This document shows positions 1-12,400 of a stretch of DNA of 64,000 nucleotides, in pieces. The stretch comes from Dipteronia dyeriana (lineage: Eukaryota > Streptophyta > Magnoliopsida > Sapindales > Sapindaceae), in the NCBI GenBank assembly GCA_032871835.1, contig CM065301.1:8812413-8876412 (forward strand), given 5' to 3'. The translations under genes and the position numbers were made by a program. The notes under the pieces were generated by a model, which had not been told where the DNA came from, did not search any database, and was given only the letters and a program-made list of their open reading frames with translations. Position 1 is the stretch's first letter. Each line of letters starts with the position of its first letter.

Positions 1-700
1 TAAAAAAAAAAAGTTGGAAAAGTCATGTATTCCCTGTCAAGTAAAAGCTAATTGAAGATAGCTTTGAAAAATTAAAAAGAAATCTTTAATTAGCTTTTAC
101 TTGAAAGGGAATTCAAAGTGACTTTTAATTAAGGATTTCAAGCAGCTATATATGCGCTCAAATAAATTTATTATATAATTGCCTTCAAAAGGCAGAAACC
201 ATAATGTGGTTAATATTCCTTGGAAGAACTACACGTTTCAAAGAGAAAAATCTTGTTTGGTAAGTGAGGTTTTAATGTGCTTAAAATGTCATCGATTATA
301 TATTATCTAGCTAGCTAGCTCAAAGATGATCCCTATAGTCATCACAAATTAATGACATGTAATTGTATACAGACTAGCTATATAGCTTGAGCCAAGGTCA
401 ACAATAGGAGAAATACAAGTAATTATTAATATTTGATACTACTCATAATTTATCTGCACTATCACTACAAGAATATTTTGGTTGAAGTCATCCAAATCCA
501 AATGGGAGCTACTTAGCTAGACCCATAACCTATTATATATATATATATATATGTCTTAATTAACTATAGCAATTTATTATTGCATGTAACGGATTGAAAA
601 AAATAAATAACATTGATCCCCATACCTCTCTTTCAAGTGCCTCTTTCTTTTGCTGCCCACTAACCTTCTTTCTTCTCTGTATATTACAAGTGATGACACC
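1..700. other. AT-rich intergenic DNA at the left edge, no gene seen
   Basis: I see no supportable coding region, RNA gene or transposon terminus here. The stretch is AT-rich, with a short (TA)n tract near 535-553 and several copies of the tetramer GCTA near 305-320. It could hold regulatory sequence of a gene to the left, but nothing in the bases shows this. Confidence 0.5.
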
Positions 701-706
701 AATTTT

Positions 707-905
707 ATAATTAAAAATATATATAAAAAAAAATTATCAAGCATAGGACCCACGCATTTTTTTCGAACCGGATCCTAAATTATCTGACTTGGTAATCACT
801 TTTATACAAATTATAATTTAAGATTCATAAATATATATAAATAATTATGTGAGGGACCCACACGTTATTTTGGTATGGAATCTTAAATTATCCGACTGAT
901 AATCT
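707..905. repeat. Diverged tandem duplication, two units of about 90-100 bp
   Basis: Two head-to-tail units share the order: AATATATATAAA, an A/T run, GGACCCAC(G/A)C, a T-rich run, GGAT/AATC(C/T)TAAATTAT(C)TGACT, then (T)GGTAATC. Unit 1 lies at about 707-807 and unit 2 at about 822-905. Many substitutions separate them, so the duplication is old. It may be part of an unclassified MITE; no clear terminal repeats were found. Confidence 0.45.
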
Positions 906-1056
906 AGGATTTCTTACCGTCCGAGATCCTGTGACTAAAACCTGGTGTATAAACACAGGATTTGCACTTATTTATACATAACCATTAATATCTATATGAT
1001 TTTAATGGATTGGTTAAAAAATTCAATAATTTTAAGAACAATTAATATAGCACTAA

Positions 1057-1449
1057 TTAAAACAAAAGAAGCAGGCATGCACATACTATATCGATTGGGA
1101 TGTCAAAGGAGAAGCGACCCTGAGTGGCCATGCAGGAGCTGCTGAGTTGATCACTAGACTGAGCAGACCTGGAAGTGGACTTAGACGAGGTGGTCCAACG
1201 CTTGGACCTGGACAAAACATTTAAACAACAGGAATGGTTGAAGAGGTTTTGATGGAGGAGGTTAGAAGAAGAAGAAGAAGAAGAAGAGTCGATGAGCTTA
1301 GAAGGAAAGGAAGAGCAGCGAGCGGTTGTTATGTGAGAAGATGACAAAGAGCTTTCATGGTGGTCATGATCATCAGGTTGGTTGGTCTTGCTCTTGCATT
1401 TGTAGTACTCTAACCGTCCTCCAACTTGTGGGTGGGACTGCGACATCAT
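1057..1449 (-). CDS. Unrecognised small open reading frame, 130 codons, probably not a gene
   Basis: An uninterrupted frame on the minus strand with a His/Asp-rich stretch (DDHDHHESS), a run of eight Ser residues encoded by a (GAA)n microsatellite on the plus strand, and a hydrophobic C-terminus. I recognise no family. I looked for the conserved C-terminal cores of known small plant peptides (RALF, CLE, DVL/RTFL) and do not see them. The simple-sequence content makes a chance frame likely. It would need transcript evidence to be called a gene. Confidence 0.15.
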   Translation of the reverse strand: MMSQSHPQVGGRLEYYKCKSKTNQPDDHDHHESSLSSSHITTARCSSFPSKLIDSSSSSSSSNLLHQNLFNHSCCLNVLSRSKRWTTSSKSTSRSAQSSDQLSSSCMATQGRFSFDIPIDIVCACLLLLF

Positions 1450-1795
1450 GCAAATTACACTGTTTGATTTGTAGTTGTGTGCTTAGCGTAGCTTGCAATT
1501 CTCGTTTGAGAGAGTTTTTTCACTTACCGGTTGCAATGTATATATATATTTCAATTTTCTTCTTCAAGTTTCTGTCTATCATTTGTTCATTGAAACCAAG
1601 TAAACAAATATATACACCTACTAGTATAACTTTAATTATGAGACCGTTTTGTTTTTACCAATCAATCAAGAATTGATATACGACACTTTTTTAAATTTCA
1701 AAATTCCTTTTTTTTTCCCCATCCAATTATATATATATATATATCCTCTTTTTATTGCATGATGTGTTTTGTTTGAATAGGTGCATAGGTGATGT

Positions 1796-1890
1796 GGTGA
1801 AATTATTATTTCCTTAAAATAGATTGAGCTTCGGTTTATGGTGAAATTATTATTTCCTCAAAATAGATTGAGTTTGGATTTATGGTTTTC
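1796..1890. repeat. Short tandem duplication, unit about 46 bp
   Basis: The phrase GGTGAAATTATTATTTCC, then TTAAAATAGATTGAG and TT(C/T)GG(A/T)TTTATGG, occurs twice head to tail with few differences. A third, partial copy of its first half lies near 1932-1955. No coding role is seen. Confidence 0.6.
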
Positions 1891-2007
1891 ATTGACTTTA
1901 TGACATATAAAAATAGGTGCACGACTGATCTGGTGAAATTATTATTTTCTCCATATACTAAAAATAGAGGTTCATTTTAGATCTTCCATTAACATTATGA
2001 ATTATAT

Positions 2008-2594
2008 GGCTCGTTTGACACACCGTATTGGATTGTATTGTATAGTATTGTATTGAATTGTATTGAATTGTATTGTATAGTATTGTATTGAATTGTATTA
2101 TCATTAATACAAACCTGTGTTTAATGATGCAATGTATTATATTGTTAAGTTATTCATATATGATTTTATTGTATTTTATTATATTATAAAAATATAATAT
2201 TTTTTAAAAAGTAGTTAATAATTAATTTTAAAAATCCTTATCATGAATAAATCAATAAATATTTATATTAATTGAAACAAAAAAATTAAATAACTAATAT
2301 TTTTATAAATAAAATAAATATTTCCTATATAATTTTGAAATTATAAAAATATATTTACATAACACATATTTCATATTTGTTGAATAAAAGAGAAAAGAAA
2401 AGTTTTTTTTTTCTAATACAATACAACATAATACCACCTAATATAATGTATTATCTGGTACAATGTTTGTTGTATTAGGTAATTAAAATGTATTAAAACA
2501 ATACAATATATTGTGTGCACCAAACACTATATTGTATTGATTTAATACATTTTAAATGACTAACTCAATACAATACAAGCAAACAAACATGGCC
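2008..2594. mobile_element. Tourist/PIF-like MITE, about 590 bp
   Basis: The left end begins GGCTCGTTTGACACACC followed by GTATTGGATTG. The right end, read on the other strand, begins GGCCATGTTTG and continues into the same (G)TATTG(T)ATTG repeats. Both ends therefore share GGC-GTTTG-TATTG in inverted orientation, typical of Tourist-like elements. The flanking trinucleotides are TAT and ATA, so no clean 3-bp target duplication is evident. There is no coding capacity. Confidence 0.5.
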
Positions 2595-2895
2595 ATAGGT
2601 CTCCCACCTCCGTATTGAGACATTTTCTTATATATACCTATACTCAAAAAAGAGCTTTAGTTTTCAAAATGCACATACCTTAGTTAGGCCTTCAACTCAC
2701 ATTATAACATGCAAGTATGGTGTTAAATATGCTTGGTTAACAATCTTATATGGCGTGATATAAATAGTATATTAAGAGCATCTCCAATACAAATATATAT
2801 GTTTGGATTTCTAACTTGTCTGGTATTACTTAAAGTCAAATAAATATGAATTTTTTATCAATCATTTTAAAACATTTATTTCACTCTCTCACATT

Positions 2896-3860
2896 TTTTT
2901 TTTTAAAGGAAAATACTTTATTCATACACAAGAGAAACAACAACATCAACCGCGATTATCCTCCTATAAAAACTTCTCCACACTTGGAGGGTAATCCTCC
3001 ATCTAGAAAAGATCCTTTGCAATTTGTCATGGCCATCCTGGAGAGAATATAAGCTACAAAATTAGCCTTCCTGGAGGCATAAACCACTGACCCCCCTACC
3101 AAACTAGAAATACGAGATACAATATCGTCAATAACAATCCCAATATCAGCAGCATTTTGGCCCCGAGACTTGATCAGATTCACCGCTCCTAGCGCATCAG
3201 ACTCAATAACAACAAAAACCAAACCCGTGTCAATAGCGAGCTCAATACCCCACAAAATTGCCACCACCACTGCAACTTGAGGTGAGTATCTCGCCACCAT
3301 CCGTTGAGCATTAGTGGCCATAAACACCTACTACCCGATTCCTCACATCAAGATAAGCATCTGCGTTCATTTTATAAAAACCATCAATAGGGGCTTGCCA
3401 ACGAACCAGACCTGTAACAACTTCCAGCTGTACACCAACATGTGAGTTATGCTACACAAAATCTGCCAAGAATCCAATAGACCAGGACACCGCCTCCCTC
3501 TCAATGTTCTCACCCATCCCATTCACAACTTGATTTCTAATAAACCAGCAACGCCAAAGAATCACACTCAAGTCAGAGTGACCACTTTTCAAAACCGGAC
3601 ATCCCCACAGAGCATGAACTGTCGTTTCCGGTCGACGACTGCAAACAGTCAAATGCCCGCCACAAGGATATTACGTTTAGTTAAATTTATCATTGTTGGA
3701 ATCCAGTTGTGGCACGCTCTCCAGATGAAGACTTTCACCTTTGGATGCACTTTTAGGCCCCATAATTTCTTCCAAAGAGAAATTGAACCTTGGTTGCCCG
3801 ACGGGTTCAACTGGTTCAACAGCTCAATACCCAGCCTATAACCACTTCTTATCATATAAA
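2896..3860 (-). pseudogene. 5'-truncated LINE fragment: zf-RVT and RNase H-like region
   Basis: Minus-strand reading blocks give the end of a plant non-LTR retrotransposon ORF2. The 3649-3855 block (WKKLWGLKVHPKVKVFIWR) and the adjoining 3452-3652 block (CSRRPETTVHALWGCP) match the zf-RVT zinc-binding region. The 2956-3327 block contains ESDALGAVNLI and ends ASRKANFVAYILSRMA, the typical RNase H-like tail of plant LINEs. Frame changes and stops separate the blocks. A run of A residues on the minus strand (T-run at about 2897-2907) lies just after the ORF end, as expected of a LINE 3' tail. The upstream endonuclease and reverse transcriptase regions are absent. This is a dead, truncated insertion. 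Confidence 0.75.
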
Positions 3861-4464
3861 CCCCATTTGTCGCTATGAATTTCCAATCGGAATGGAGAGG
3901 ATCTTAGAATTATCATCCTCTAGAAATAACTGATTGATTAAATTGTTGTTGCAGCTAGTTTGCCACATCACCTATTAAATAATTGTATAGGAGAAGTATT
4001 TTCTACCTCATTATCTAATTATTCTATTATATGTAAAACTCAATTTTCACTATATACATAATAACATTGGATATACGCAGGTTTTTTTGGTTTTTTTTTT
4101 CTATTTGTTTAACGATTTTATAATTCGAGGGTAAAATCATAATTTTATTGGTTAAATTAAAGCTCAAGGGCTAAATCGTCCCGCTAGTTTTTAACGACAT
4201 GGTCAAAGGACCAAATTGAGATATTATTTATAATTTAGGGATGCAGGCGAACTCAGATTGGAAAAATAAATAAGAAATTGATGTTTTCAAAAAAAGAAAA
4301 AAAGTTGGGGATTAAATTGAAGTTTTCTTATTGTATTAAAACCCTTTGAAGTTTCTAACTAAAACCCTGCCCAACTCCTCCGCAGAGTTACGTGGTCAAG
4401 TGTATTCACTACCGTTCACTTTCCGGGAAAAGGAAAACAAACACCAGTCAATCAAAATCCGAAA
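3861..4464. promoter_or_regulatory. Upstream region of the GET3B-like gene
   Basis: This is the about 600 bp between the LINE fragment and the start codon at 4465. It is AT-rich with T and A runs. A convincing TATA box cannot be picked out among the many AT-rich hexamers. The LINE tail lies about 600 bp away, so the promoter is probably confined to this interval; that is an inference. Confidence 0.35.
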
Positions 4465-7400
4465 ATGGCATCTCGCTGTTTCACTTCGTTTTCACTTGTA
4501 TGTTTTCACAGATTTTCTGCAACAAACAACTCTATGGGCACAGTGGCTCTGTTTTCTCATACCTTTAAACCACAGAACTACAGAAGAAGCTTCTTCACCT
4601 CTGTCTCATCTCCACTGTATAGGAAACCCTTAAAAACTTCTTTTCAAGGTAAACCCTTTTCTAATTTTTGTCTTTCTTTCTCACGTTTCACTCTCACTTT
4701 TTAGTTGCAAGTCTAGTTTTTAAATGGGTAATTGGGTATTTAATTTAATGGCTTTCTGTTGAATATTTAATGCAATATATATGATCTCCTTTGTGGGTTT
4801 CCTTTTCATTGTTTCATGCATTTTTTGGTTTGTTGGGTATAGATTTGAATAATCAAGATAATATTGAGAGGAACGAGGACATAGTTTATGTGAAAAATAT
4901 GTTTTTTTTACTGCAATTAGAGTAGAAGAGAATAATGTATGATCAAACAATGAAGTATTAGTCAACATATTAGAATATTGATGCGATACGAGACTGTTAT
5001 TGCTGCCCGGAAAGTGAATTCAATTTTAGAAGAGCAGCAAAACAGACTGAAGCTGTGTTATATATGATAAGCATTGCCATGTTTTTCATTTTGTATCAAA
5101 ATGTGATATTTGGGTATATTTTTGAAATATCGTAGACAAAATAAAGGACGTTGAGAAAATTTTGAGTCTATAATGCAGTGCTTAATAAATTCTGGCCAAA
5201 TTGCCTAGCAAGTAGTTAATGTAATGATATTTGTATGTTATTCTCTTGTAGTGAGATCAGTGGCAATTCCTGCTGAAACTGTAGCTGGGTTTGATGAGAT
5301 GGTCTCCGGGTCTCAGCGTAAGTATTACATGCTAGGTGGGAAGGGGGGTGTTGGAAAAACAAGTTGTGCTGCTTCCCTTGCTGTGAAGTTTGCTAACCAA
5401 GGGCACCCCACCATTGTGGTCTCAACTGACCCTGCTCACTCTTTAAGTGATTCCTTTGCCCAGGTAACAAATTATACTGGTGTGTTTTCATCTTGTACGA
5501 GATGTTGATTGCTTTCTAGATATTAGTTTACAAATCCCAAATTATTTTTTGGGTAGCTCTTTAGTTATGATTGCCTCTTATTCTTTCTCCCCAGGATTTG
5601 ACCGGTGGGGAGCTTGTTCCTGTCGAAGGAGTGGATTCTCCTCTATTTGCTCTCGAGGTATTTGAGTAAAGACCATCAGAATAATGTCACTCCATGACAT
5701 TTGTGTCACTTAATTTCTAAATCAATCATATATTTAATTTTAGTATTTTGACAGATAAATCCTGAGAAAGCTAGAGAAGATTTTCGTACTGCAGGTCAGA
5801 AAAGTGGTGGCAGTGGTATGAAAGATTTTATGGATAGCATGGGCCTTGGAATGCTTGCTGACCAGGTATAAATGTATAATTAATTACGCATGGCCTGTAT
5901 AAATCCACTTGATATCACAATTTTGATATTTGTTGTTGGAACATAAGAAGAAATAATTATTTTTATCTTCAAGGTAATTCTGATGTTTTGATTATATAGG
6001 TAGTGAATAAAATCATGGTCTTTTACATAATGAAGCTTTGAATTGAATTGTTAAATAACTAAAGCTAATAAACCAAAACCAGTATCAGAAATGCATCAGT
6101 GATGTACAACTTATGAAGGCTTATGCCTCCATATATGCAGCATTGTAGCAGTGCCTTATATCGATTTGGAATTCTGTTCTTCCAAATTTCCAATGAAAAT
6201 GTTGATTGGTCCTCCATGGATGTCGGCTAACTTAAATTTGATTTATATATTACTATATGTATTTCACTTTCTACTTGCTGTCATTTAATTCTGTTACAGT
6301 TGGGGGAACTCAAACTAGGAGAGTTATTGGATTCTCCTCCGCCTGGTCTCGATGAAGCTCTTTCAATTTCAAAGGTATGTATAATTTCCTACATTATATT
6401 TAATCAAATTATAGACAAGGCTATTTGTCTTTAACTGAGATTTCTTTGTCTGTATTTTTCTAAACCTCACAGCTACTTGCCAGGTTATGCAATTCGTTGA
6501 ATCGCAAGAATATAGTAGGTTTACTCGGATAGTGTTTGATACTGCACCCACGGTTAGTGAACATCCATGTTAGAAGATTCTATAAGCTATGGTTATCCAT
6601 TTTATTAACGATTTGGTTTATAGGGCCATACACTTCGGCTTCTGTCCCTGCCTGACTTCCTGGATGCTTCCGTAGGCAAAATATTGAAGGTATGCATGTG
6701 TAACCTGGATTTTAATTGAAACCAAGAGCTGATCCAACATGATGGTCAAATGACCTTGTTTTGTCTTAATTTATACATAGTTCTTATCTAACTTGGATTT
6801 ACGATCAGAGCTAGAGTTTGAGCTGTTTTTCTTTCTTGCATTCTTGTGGGGACTGCTCTCCATTTATGTTCACTGTTATATTAATTTTAATTTGTTTGTC
6901 CTTGATATATACAATGCAGCTGAAAAAGAAGTTAACTTCGGCAACATCCGCCATCAAGTCCGTTCTTGGGAAACAAGAAACACGGCAAGATGCTGTAAGC
7001 ATTCCGGTTGTTTTTTGTAGATCCTCTACCCTGTTCACATTATAAGCATTCTTTGTTCAAATCTGTAGTCTGACAAGCTGGAACAACTAAGGGAGAGGAT
7101 GGCAAAAGTGCGAGACCTTTTTCGTGACTCTGACACCACAGAGTTTGTTATAGTGACAATTCCGACGGTAATATGCAACTTGTGCTGGTAATATTTTATT
7201 TGATAAAATGGAACAAAAGCACCCTTGGTTTAACTTAATCAATGAAGCTACACTAATTACCCAATATGTGGTATACGTCATATTATGTTAGAAACTCCAA
7301 ATTCTATCATCTTTTGAAGTTTTTAAGCATAATTTTCCATTGATTACTCTGTAACCTTTTGAAATTACCCACTTTAAGGTTATGGCGGTAAGCGAGTCAT

Positions 7401-7797
7401 CAAGGTTGCATGCATCCTTGAAGAAGGAAGGTGTTTTTGTGCAGAGGCTAATTGTTAATCAAGTTATACCTCCATCTGCATCAGACTGCAAGTTTTGTGG
7501 AATGAAAAGAAAGGTAAATATAACACTTCCTCGTATTTATTAAGGAACGAAGGTTTAGTATGTCAGTAAGGTGACCCATTACTTTATTATTTAACTGCCA
7601 AATTTTCATTAACTCCATATTCAATCCCATGCAATTCATTTATTCTTAAAACACTGCAGGACCAAATGCGTGCCATCGATATGATTAAGAACAATTCAGA
7701 ACTTAGCGGGTTGAGATTAATCCAGGCACCGTTAGTTGATATGGAGATAAGGGGTGTTCCAGCTCTTAAATTTATGGGAGATATGGTTTGGAGATGA
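4465..7797 (+). CDS. GET3B: ATPase GET3B-like (ArsA/GET3 family), predicted plastid form
   Basis: Eleven exons join in frame to 408 codons plus stop: 4465-4648, 5252-5463, 5595-5657, 5755-5865, 6300-6374, 6484-6552, 6624-6689, 6920-6994, 7069-7167, 7379-7513, 7660-7797. All introns start GT and end AG. Exon 1 gives a Ser/Arg/Lys-rich leader of about 61 residues without a close homologous core, as expected of a chloroplast transit peptide. Exon 2 carries the deviant Walker [11 protein letters not shown] and the switch I motif [10 protein letters not shown]. Exons 6-7 carry switch II ([19 protein letters not shown]). Exon 10 carries a CxxC pair (CKFC), a zinc ligand in the GET3 dimer. The family binds tail-anchored membrane proteins in an ATP-dependent cycle; the plant B form is known to be plastidial. 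The length agrees with the family (about 410 aa). The start was chosen because it is the first ATG of the leader frame. It faces the ABCG gene tail to tail. Confidence 0.93.
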
Positions 7798-9461
7798 ATA
7801 ATCTACTTTGGGATGGCGACATGAGTAATTGATTTACCAAGTAATCTTCAATAATACCGCGACTTATGGTTTCCAGTTGTGTATTTTGCATCTTTTTGTC
7901 ATGATTAGTGGAAACCAACTGTAAATGTTTTTTCATTAACTCGTGGTTTTCAGGATTGTTGATCCTAATTTTGCGAGAGGATGATACCTACACGCACAGA
8001 TCTATTTGAACTGCACAAAGGTGCAAATGCATGGGGTAATGGAAGGTACACAAATAAACTAGTGATGTGGCAGACAGAAGTTGTCTGTCATATGCTACGT
8101 ATTAATCAATAAAACTTCACGTATTGGTTAAAATGTTCTTAATACATGTTTTTGAAATATCAAGGCTTCCTTCATTTCTATTGAAGTTTCGTCAGATTGA
8201 TATTGATGATGTTGAATGAGATTAAATATTGTATTATATGATTAATGGTCACTAGCCAACAAGATGATAACTACCCATCTTTAAATTGTGAGGATTTCAT
8301 TCCTGTTATAGAGTAGTGGTTGTGCAAGAAAGGTTGGTGTGCGGAAATTGAATTGAAGTTAAATTATGATACACTACTTGTTTTCTGACCAGTATTTAAT
8401 ACATTTATTAGGGAAATATTGCTTGTGATTTATGCAGAAACAAGAAATATTTATTGACTATGTTTCGCGCGATACCCACAGATTATTAGACTGTGGACAT
8501 CATCTAGTGTGGTGAAATCAATTACAATCATATACCAAGTTGATGATGCATGGAAACCATTGAATATAGGGGTCAGAAATATGAGGAAATTGTAGGAAAT
8601 AACACTCCTTTCATGTTGAATTTTGAGAATGTCACTGGATTATTAACTTTTAAATGGCACCAAAGGACTAAAATAATCTCATTTCTTTCTTTTATTACAT
8701 TTGTGCTATTTTTAGAGTAAAAAAAAACTCTCGGATGAAACACATCCATTAGAGGTTGAAATTGGTTTGACCTCCAATGGAGGTCGAAATCGATCTCCAA
8801 TAGAGGTCTTAAAAAATTTGATATTTCTCACTATTACTACGAGGATTCAATGAAGATTACCAAATTTTTTTTTTGAAAATTTTCATTTTTGTCTATAAAG
8901 TCTTGAAAATTATAAAAAATCTAAGAAACTATAAAAAAAAATCTAAGAAATTACCAAAAAGTTTCGGAAATATTAAAATAAGTCTTGGAAAACAAGAAAA
9001 ATAAGTATCGGAAAAAAAGGCAAGACTTATTTGATGAGTGTTTTTATCGGATCCACACTTTATGTGCTATTAAAACTTTATTAATTTGGTGATAGTCTTA
9101 AAACTCATTATTCCTTAGAAATAATCCACCTTATATCAGAAATGTCATCAAGCAACCAATGCATGACTCTTTTTTGTATGTGCAGTAGCCTGAATCCTGA
9201 ACTCTAAAGCTTCTTCAACAAATTTTCATAATGAAAGTAAAATTGACACAGGCAGAAACCTATATGAACTCCAAAGGATCAACTGATTTTAATTGCTGGC
9301 AACCATTGTCACTAACAAGTACATGGTACAGATAAGATTCTCTCTAACAAATACATAACACTAGAGGTCCCCTGATGGCTTCCAAAATCTACCAATATAT
9401 TAATATACTTTTTGTTTTTGTACGGTAAGTGTGTATGAAAAGTAAGAGAAAAATGTCGAAT
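7798..9461. other. Intergenic region between two convergent genes
   Basis: It should hold the 3' UTRs of both neighbours: AT-rich sequence after 7797 for the GET3B-like gene, and sequence below 9462 on the minus strand for the ABCG gene. The rest is AT-rich, with a short repeated phrase around GGAGGT(C) near 8753-8806 and repeated AATCTAAGAAA phrases near 8916-8955. No gene or transposon end is evident. Confidence 0.5.
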
Positions 9462-12400
9462 CTATTTCTTTTGCAAAGTAATCATACAAATGTAAGCTAT
9501 AGCACGGGCAACTATACCAGTAGCGATGAGTTTTAATAAATTAGGAACAAAATGCATGAGATCATACCCGCTTCCTTGAAGTGAACCGCATCGTGTTATC
9601 AGCCAAACTCCAGAATATCTGATAAAAAAAAAGAAGGGCGGAGCAAAATCAACATGAATAATGATTGGATTTGGACACAAGCAGAATAATTATTGGATTT
9701 GGCATGGGTAAGTAAAGGTTTCAAAACCTTTTAGCATTTGAAACCACAAATGCTTCCAGTGCCCACTTAGTGTAGCACAAATCAGAGATCAAATCCACAA
9801 CTTTGTTATTGTCATTGTGTGTAGCTACTAGAGTCAAAACAACCGGAAGAAGCACTGACCACTGCATGAAACAAGAGCCGCTTATTATAACAGCCAGAAA
9901 AAGTGATATACGTGTTCTTGCAAAATGTATACTTTCTTACCAGTTGTGCTGGACCAGGTTCGAAACAAATGGCCAAAATGTAAGCTAAACCAGTCACGCA
10001 GTATACCAGGCATACTAAAACGAAATAATTATCATAGACAGATGATCTTGGATTGTTGAAGAAGTAGAACATTGAAAGATAAACCAGTGGCTTGATGAGT
10101 ATGTTGAAAAGGTCAACTGTATCCTTTGAAAGAAAGTAAGCCAGGCTGCTCATCCCAGAACCACTCTCTCTCCAGTAGTGTAGCTTGTCCAGAGAAAAAG
10201 ATCTCAAAGCCGCAATTGAGCACAGGAGAGCTGTAAATGGATCAAATTCCAGTCAGGTGAGAAATGATGCATAGTATGGAAGATAAATTAACATGGGGAC
10301 AATATTATATTTAATAAAAAAATTAAATTAATGTTGAAATATAAGATGAGTCAGTCTCTTTTCCCTGATTCAAAGCATATACTGATATACATCTAACCAA
10401 ATCAACACTAAAAGTCATTAAGTTTGATTTAACTTGTATTTTGGACAAACTGAAACCAAAGGGAATTATTTCACTTCCAAGAACTTGAAAAATAAAATAA
10501 AATACTTACACATTGCAATCACAGAGTATATGTAACCCTGTGATCCAAAAGTTTCATCACTCACTTTAGCCAGTGTTCCTAAGCAGATTCCAGCAAGTAA
10601 TAAAATCAGATAATCTACAGATTGAGTCCAAGCTTCCCGTAGCCGCTGCTTGCCAACCCTGCAAAGGAGCCAGTAGCACAAATAATTAAGTTTTGAGTTA
10701 CTGTATAGAAGCTTCATGGAACTGAGCAGTCAAAAATATTAATAACATTTTACCGGAGGAACTTAAAACTCTCCAAAAACATCTCCAGAGAAACATTCTT
10801 TAAGGTCCCAAAATAACTTATTAAATGTTTGTTACCCTCACACTACCGACAGGATACACTATGAAGGAGTAATGTTCATCAGGATATTTTGTTTTCTTAG
10901 CCTTGATAACATTCAAATTGGGACTCGGCCTTTACCTGCCAAGAAAGTATCTATACTGTTGAAAGACTCCAGGGGTTCTCCTATCAGACAGATCCCCTGA
11001 ACTTAAAAAATTATGTTGTATGCTATCCTTCGTGACTTCAACATTACATTTTACATCTGCCCAAAGGTCTCCTGCAAAAGATTGCGCATCAGTACCATCA
11101 CCATTTTCTTCACTTGTAGATGCTTTCGTTCCTTCAAAGCTCTCTATCATATCCATTGGAACTTGGTATCCATTATGAAGCATCCATCTAATAGGAAGTT
11201 GTTTAGCATTCACCCCCGAACTTGCGCTCGGTTTTATTATGCCTTCCAAAATGTCAATGTAGTAGTCCGGAGGATTAACACGCTCAGGAACTGTAATTCC
11301 AAGGCCAGCAAAGTACTCTTCAACTTTCTTCACTGGCCCATGATATACTGTAAGACCACCCTTGGCTAGAAGTATCAAATCATCAAACATCTTGAACAGT
11401 GAGTAGCTGAAACCAGAAAGAAATAAAAATAATTACTTTCATATGTGATCCATTATGTTGGCTGAAAAGAACATAAAGGAAAGGCAAGAACGAAACTGAA
11501 GATAACACACAAAAGAGAGAAAAAAAACATGAAAAACAGTATTTTCCATAAAATATACATTATTCTTATTTTTAATAACCTTACCTTGGTTGGTGAACGA
11601 CCATGCAAATGTTTACTGCTTCAAGAGCTTCACGCCGAAGAGCTCTAAGAAGTAACTGGGAAGATGAGCTATCCAGACCAGATGTTGGTTCATCCAATAT
11701 TAGAAGTGAAGGTTCCATGACCATTTCCAGTCCAACATTTACTCGTTTCCTTTGCCCTCCAGAGATTCCTCGTTTCTCCACCGTCCCAACAAGAGAATCC
11801 CTTATTGCCTGCAGCCCCAAGGATTCAATGACTCTTTCGACAACCAGAACTTTTTCCGGTTTTGGCAGATCAGCAGCAAGTCTACAATAATCAGAAGTCC
11901 AGTGAATAAACAAGAAGAGGCACTCGCCAATACCAGTATACGGGGTGTGTGTGAGAGAGAGAGAGATGAAAGCAAGAATGAGATATTGAAAACAAAGGAG
12001 TCGAGGCAAAGAGCAATTGCAATGTAATTCAAAACTGTACCTGAGGAATACTGCCTATACATGTGAATGAACCTATGGAGGGTTAATACTAGAAACACAA
12101 GTTACTGATGAGCATTTGTTTCTTCATAACCAAATTTCTTTTATTTGAATAAAACTTCCTAATATCATATCAAATTTTAAATGCAAATGTTGAAAACAGA
12201 TTATTATATTGGTATAGTATGAAGCTTTAGTACATTAACAAACAACATACAAAAAAAGGTTTAAATTAAAACTGAACCATAAACTGAAAACAAAGGAATA
12301 ATGCTAAATATGCCACCTACAATCCCACCTTTTTTATCTCAACACATGTGGATGGATGTGGCAGCTGATATGTCACTTGATGAGTGGATACACATTAATT

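Noticed and set aside
4349..4633. Alternative upstream start for the GET3B-like protein in another frame
   Set aside because: That frame does not continue into exon 2. The ATG at 4465 gives a transit-peptide-like leader that splices in phase.
9803..12027. Several plus-strand frames opposite the ABCG exons
   Set aside because: They are antisense shadows of exons 9-13, which carry clear transporter motifs on the minus strand.
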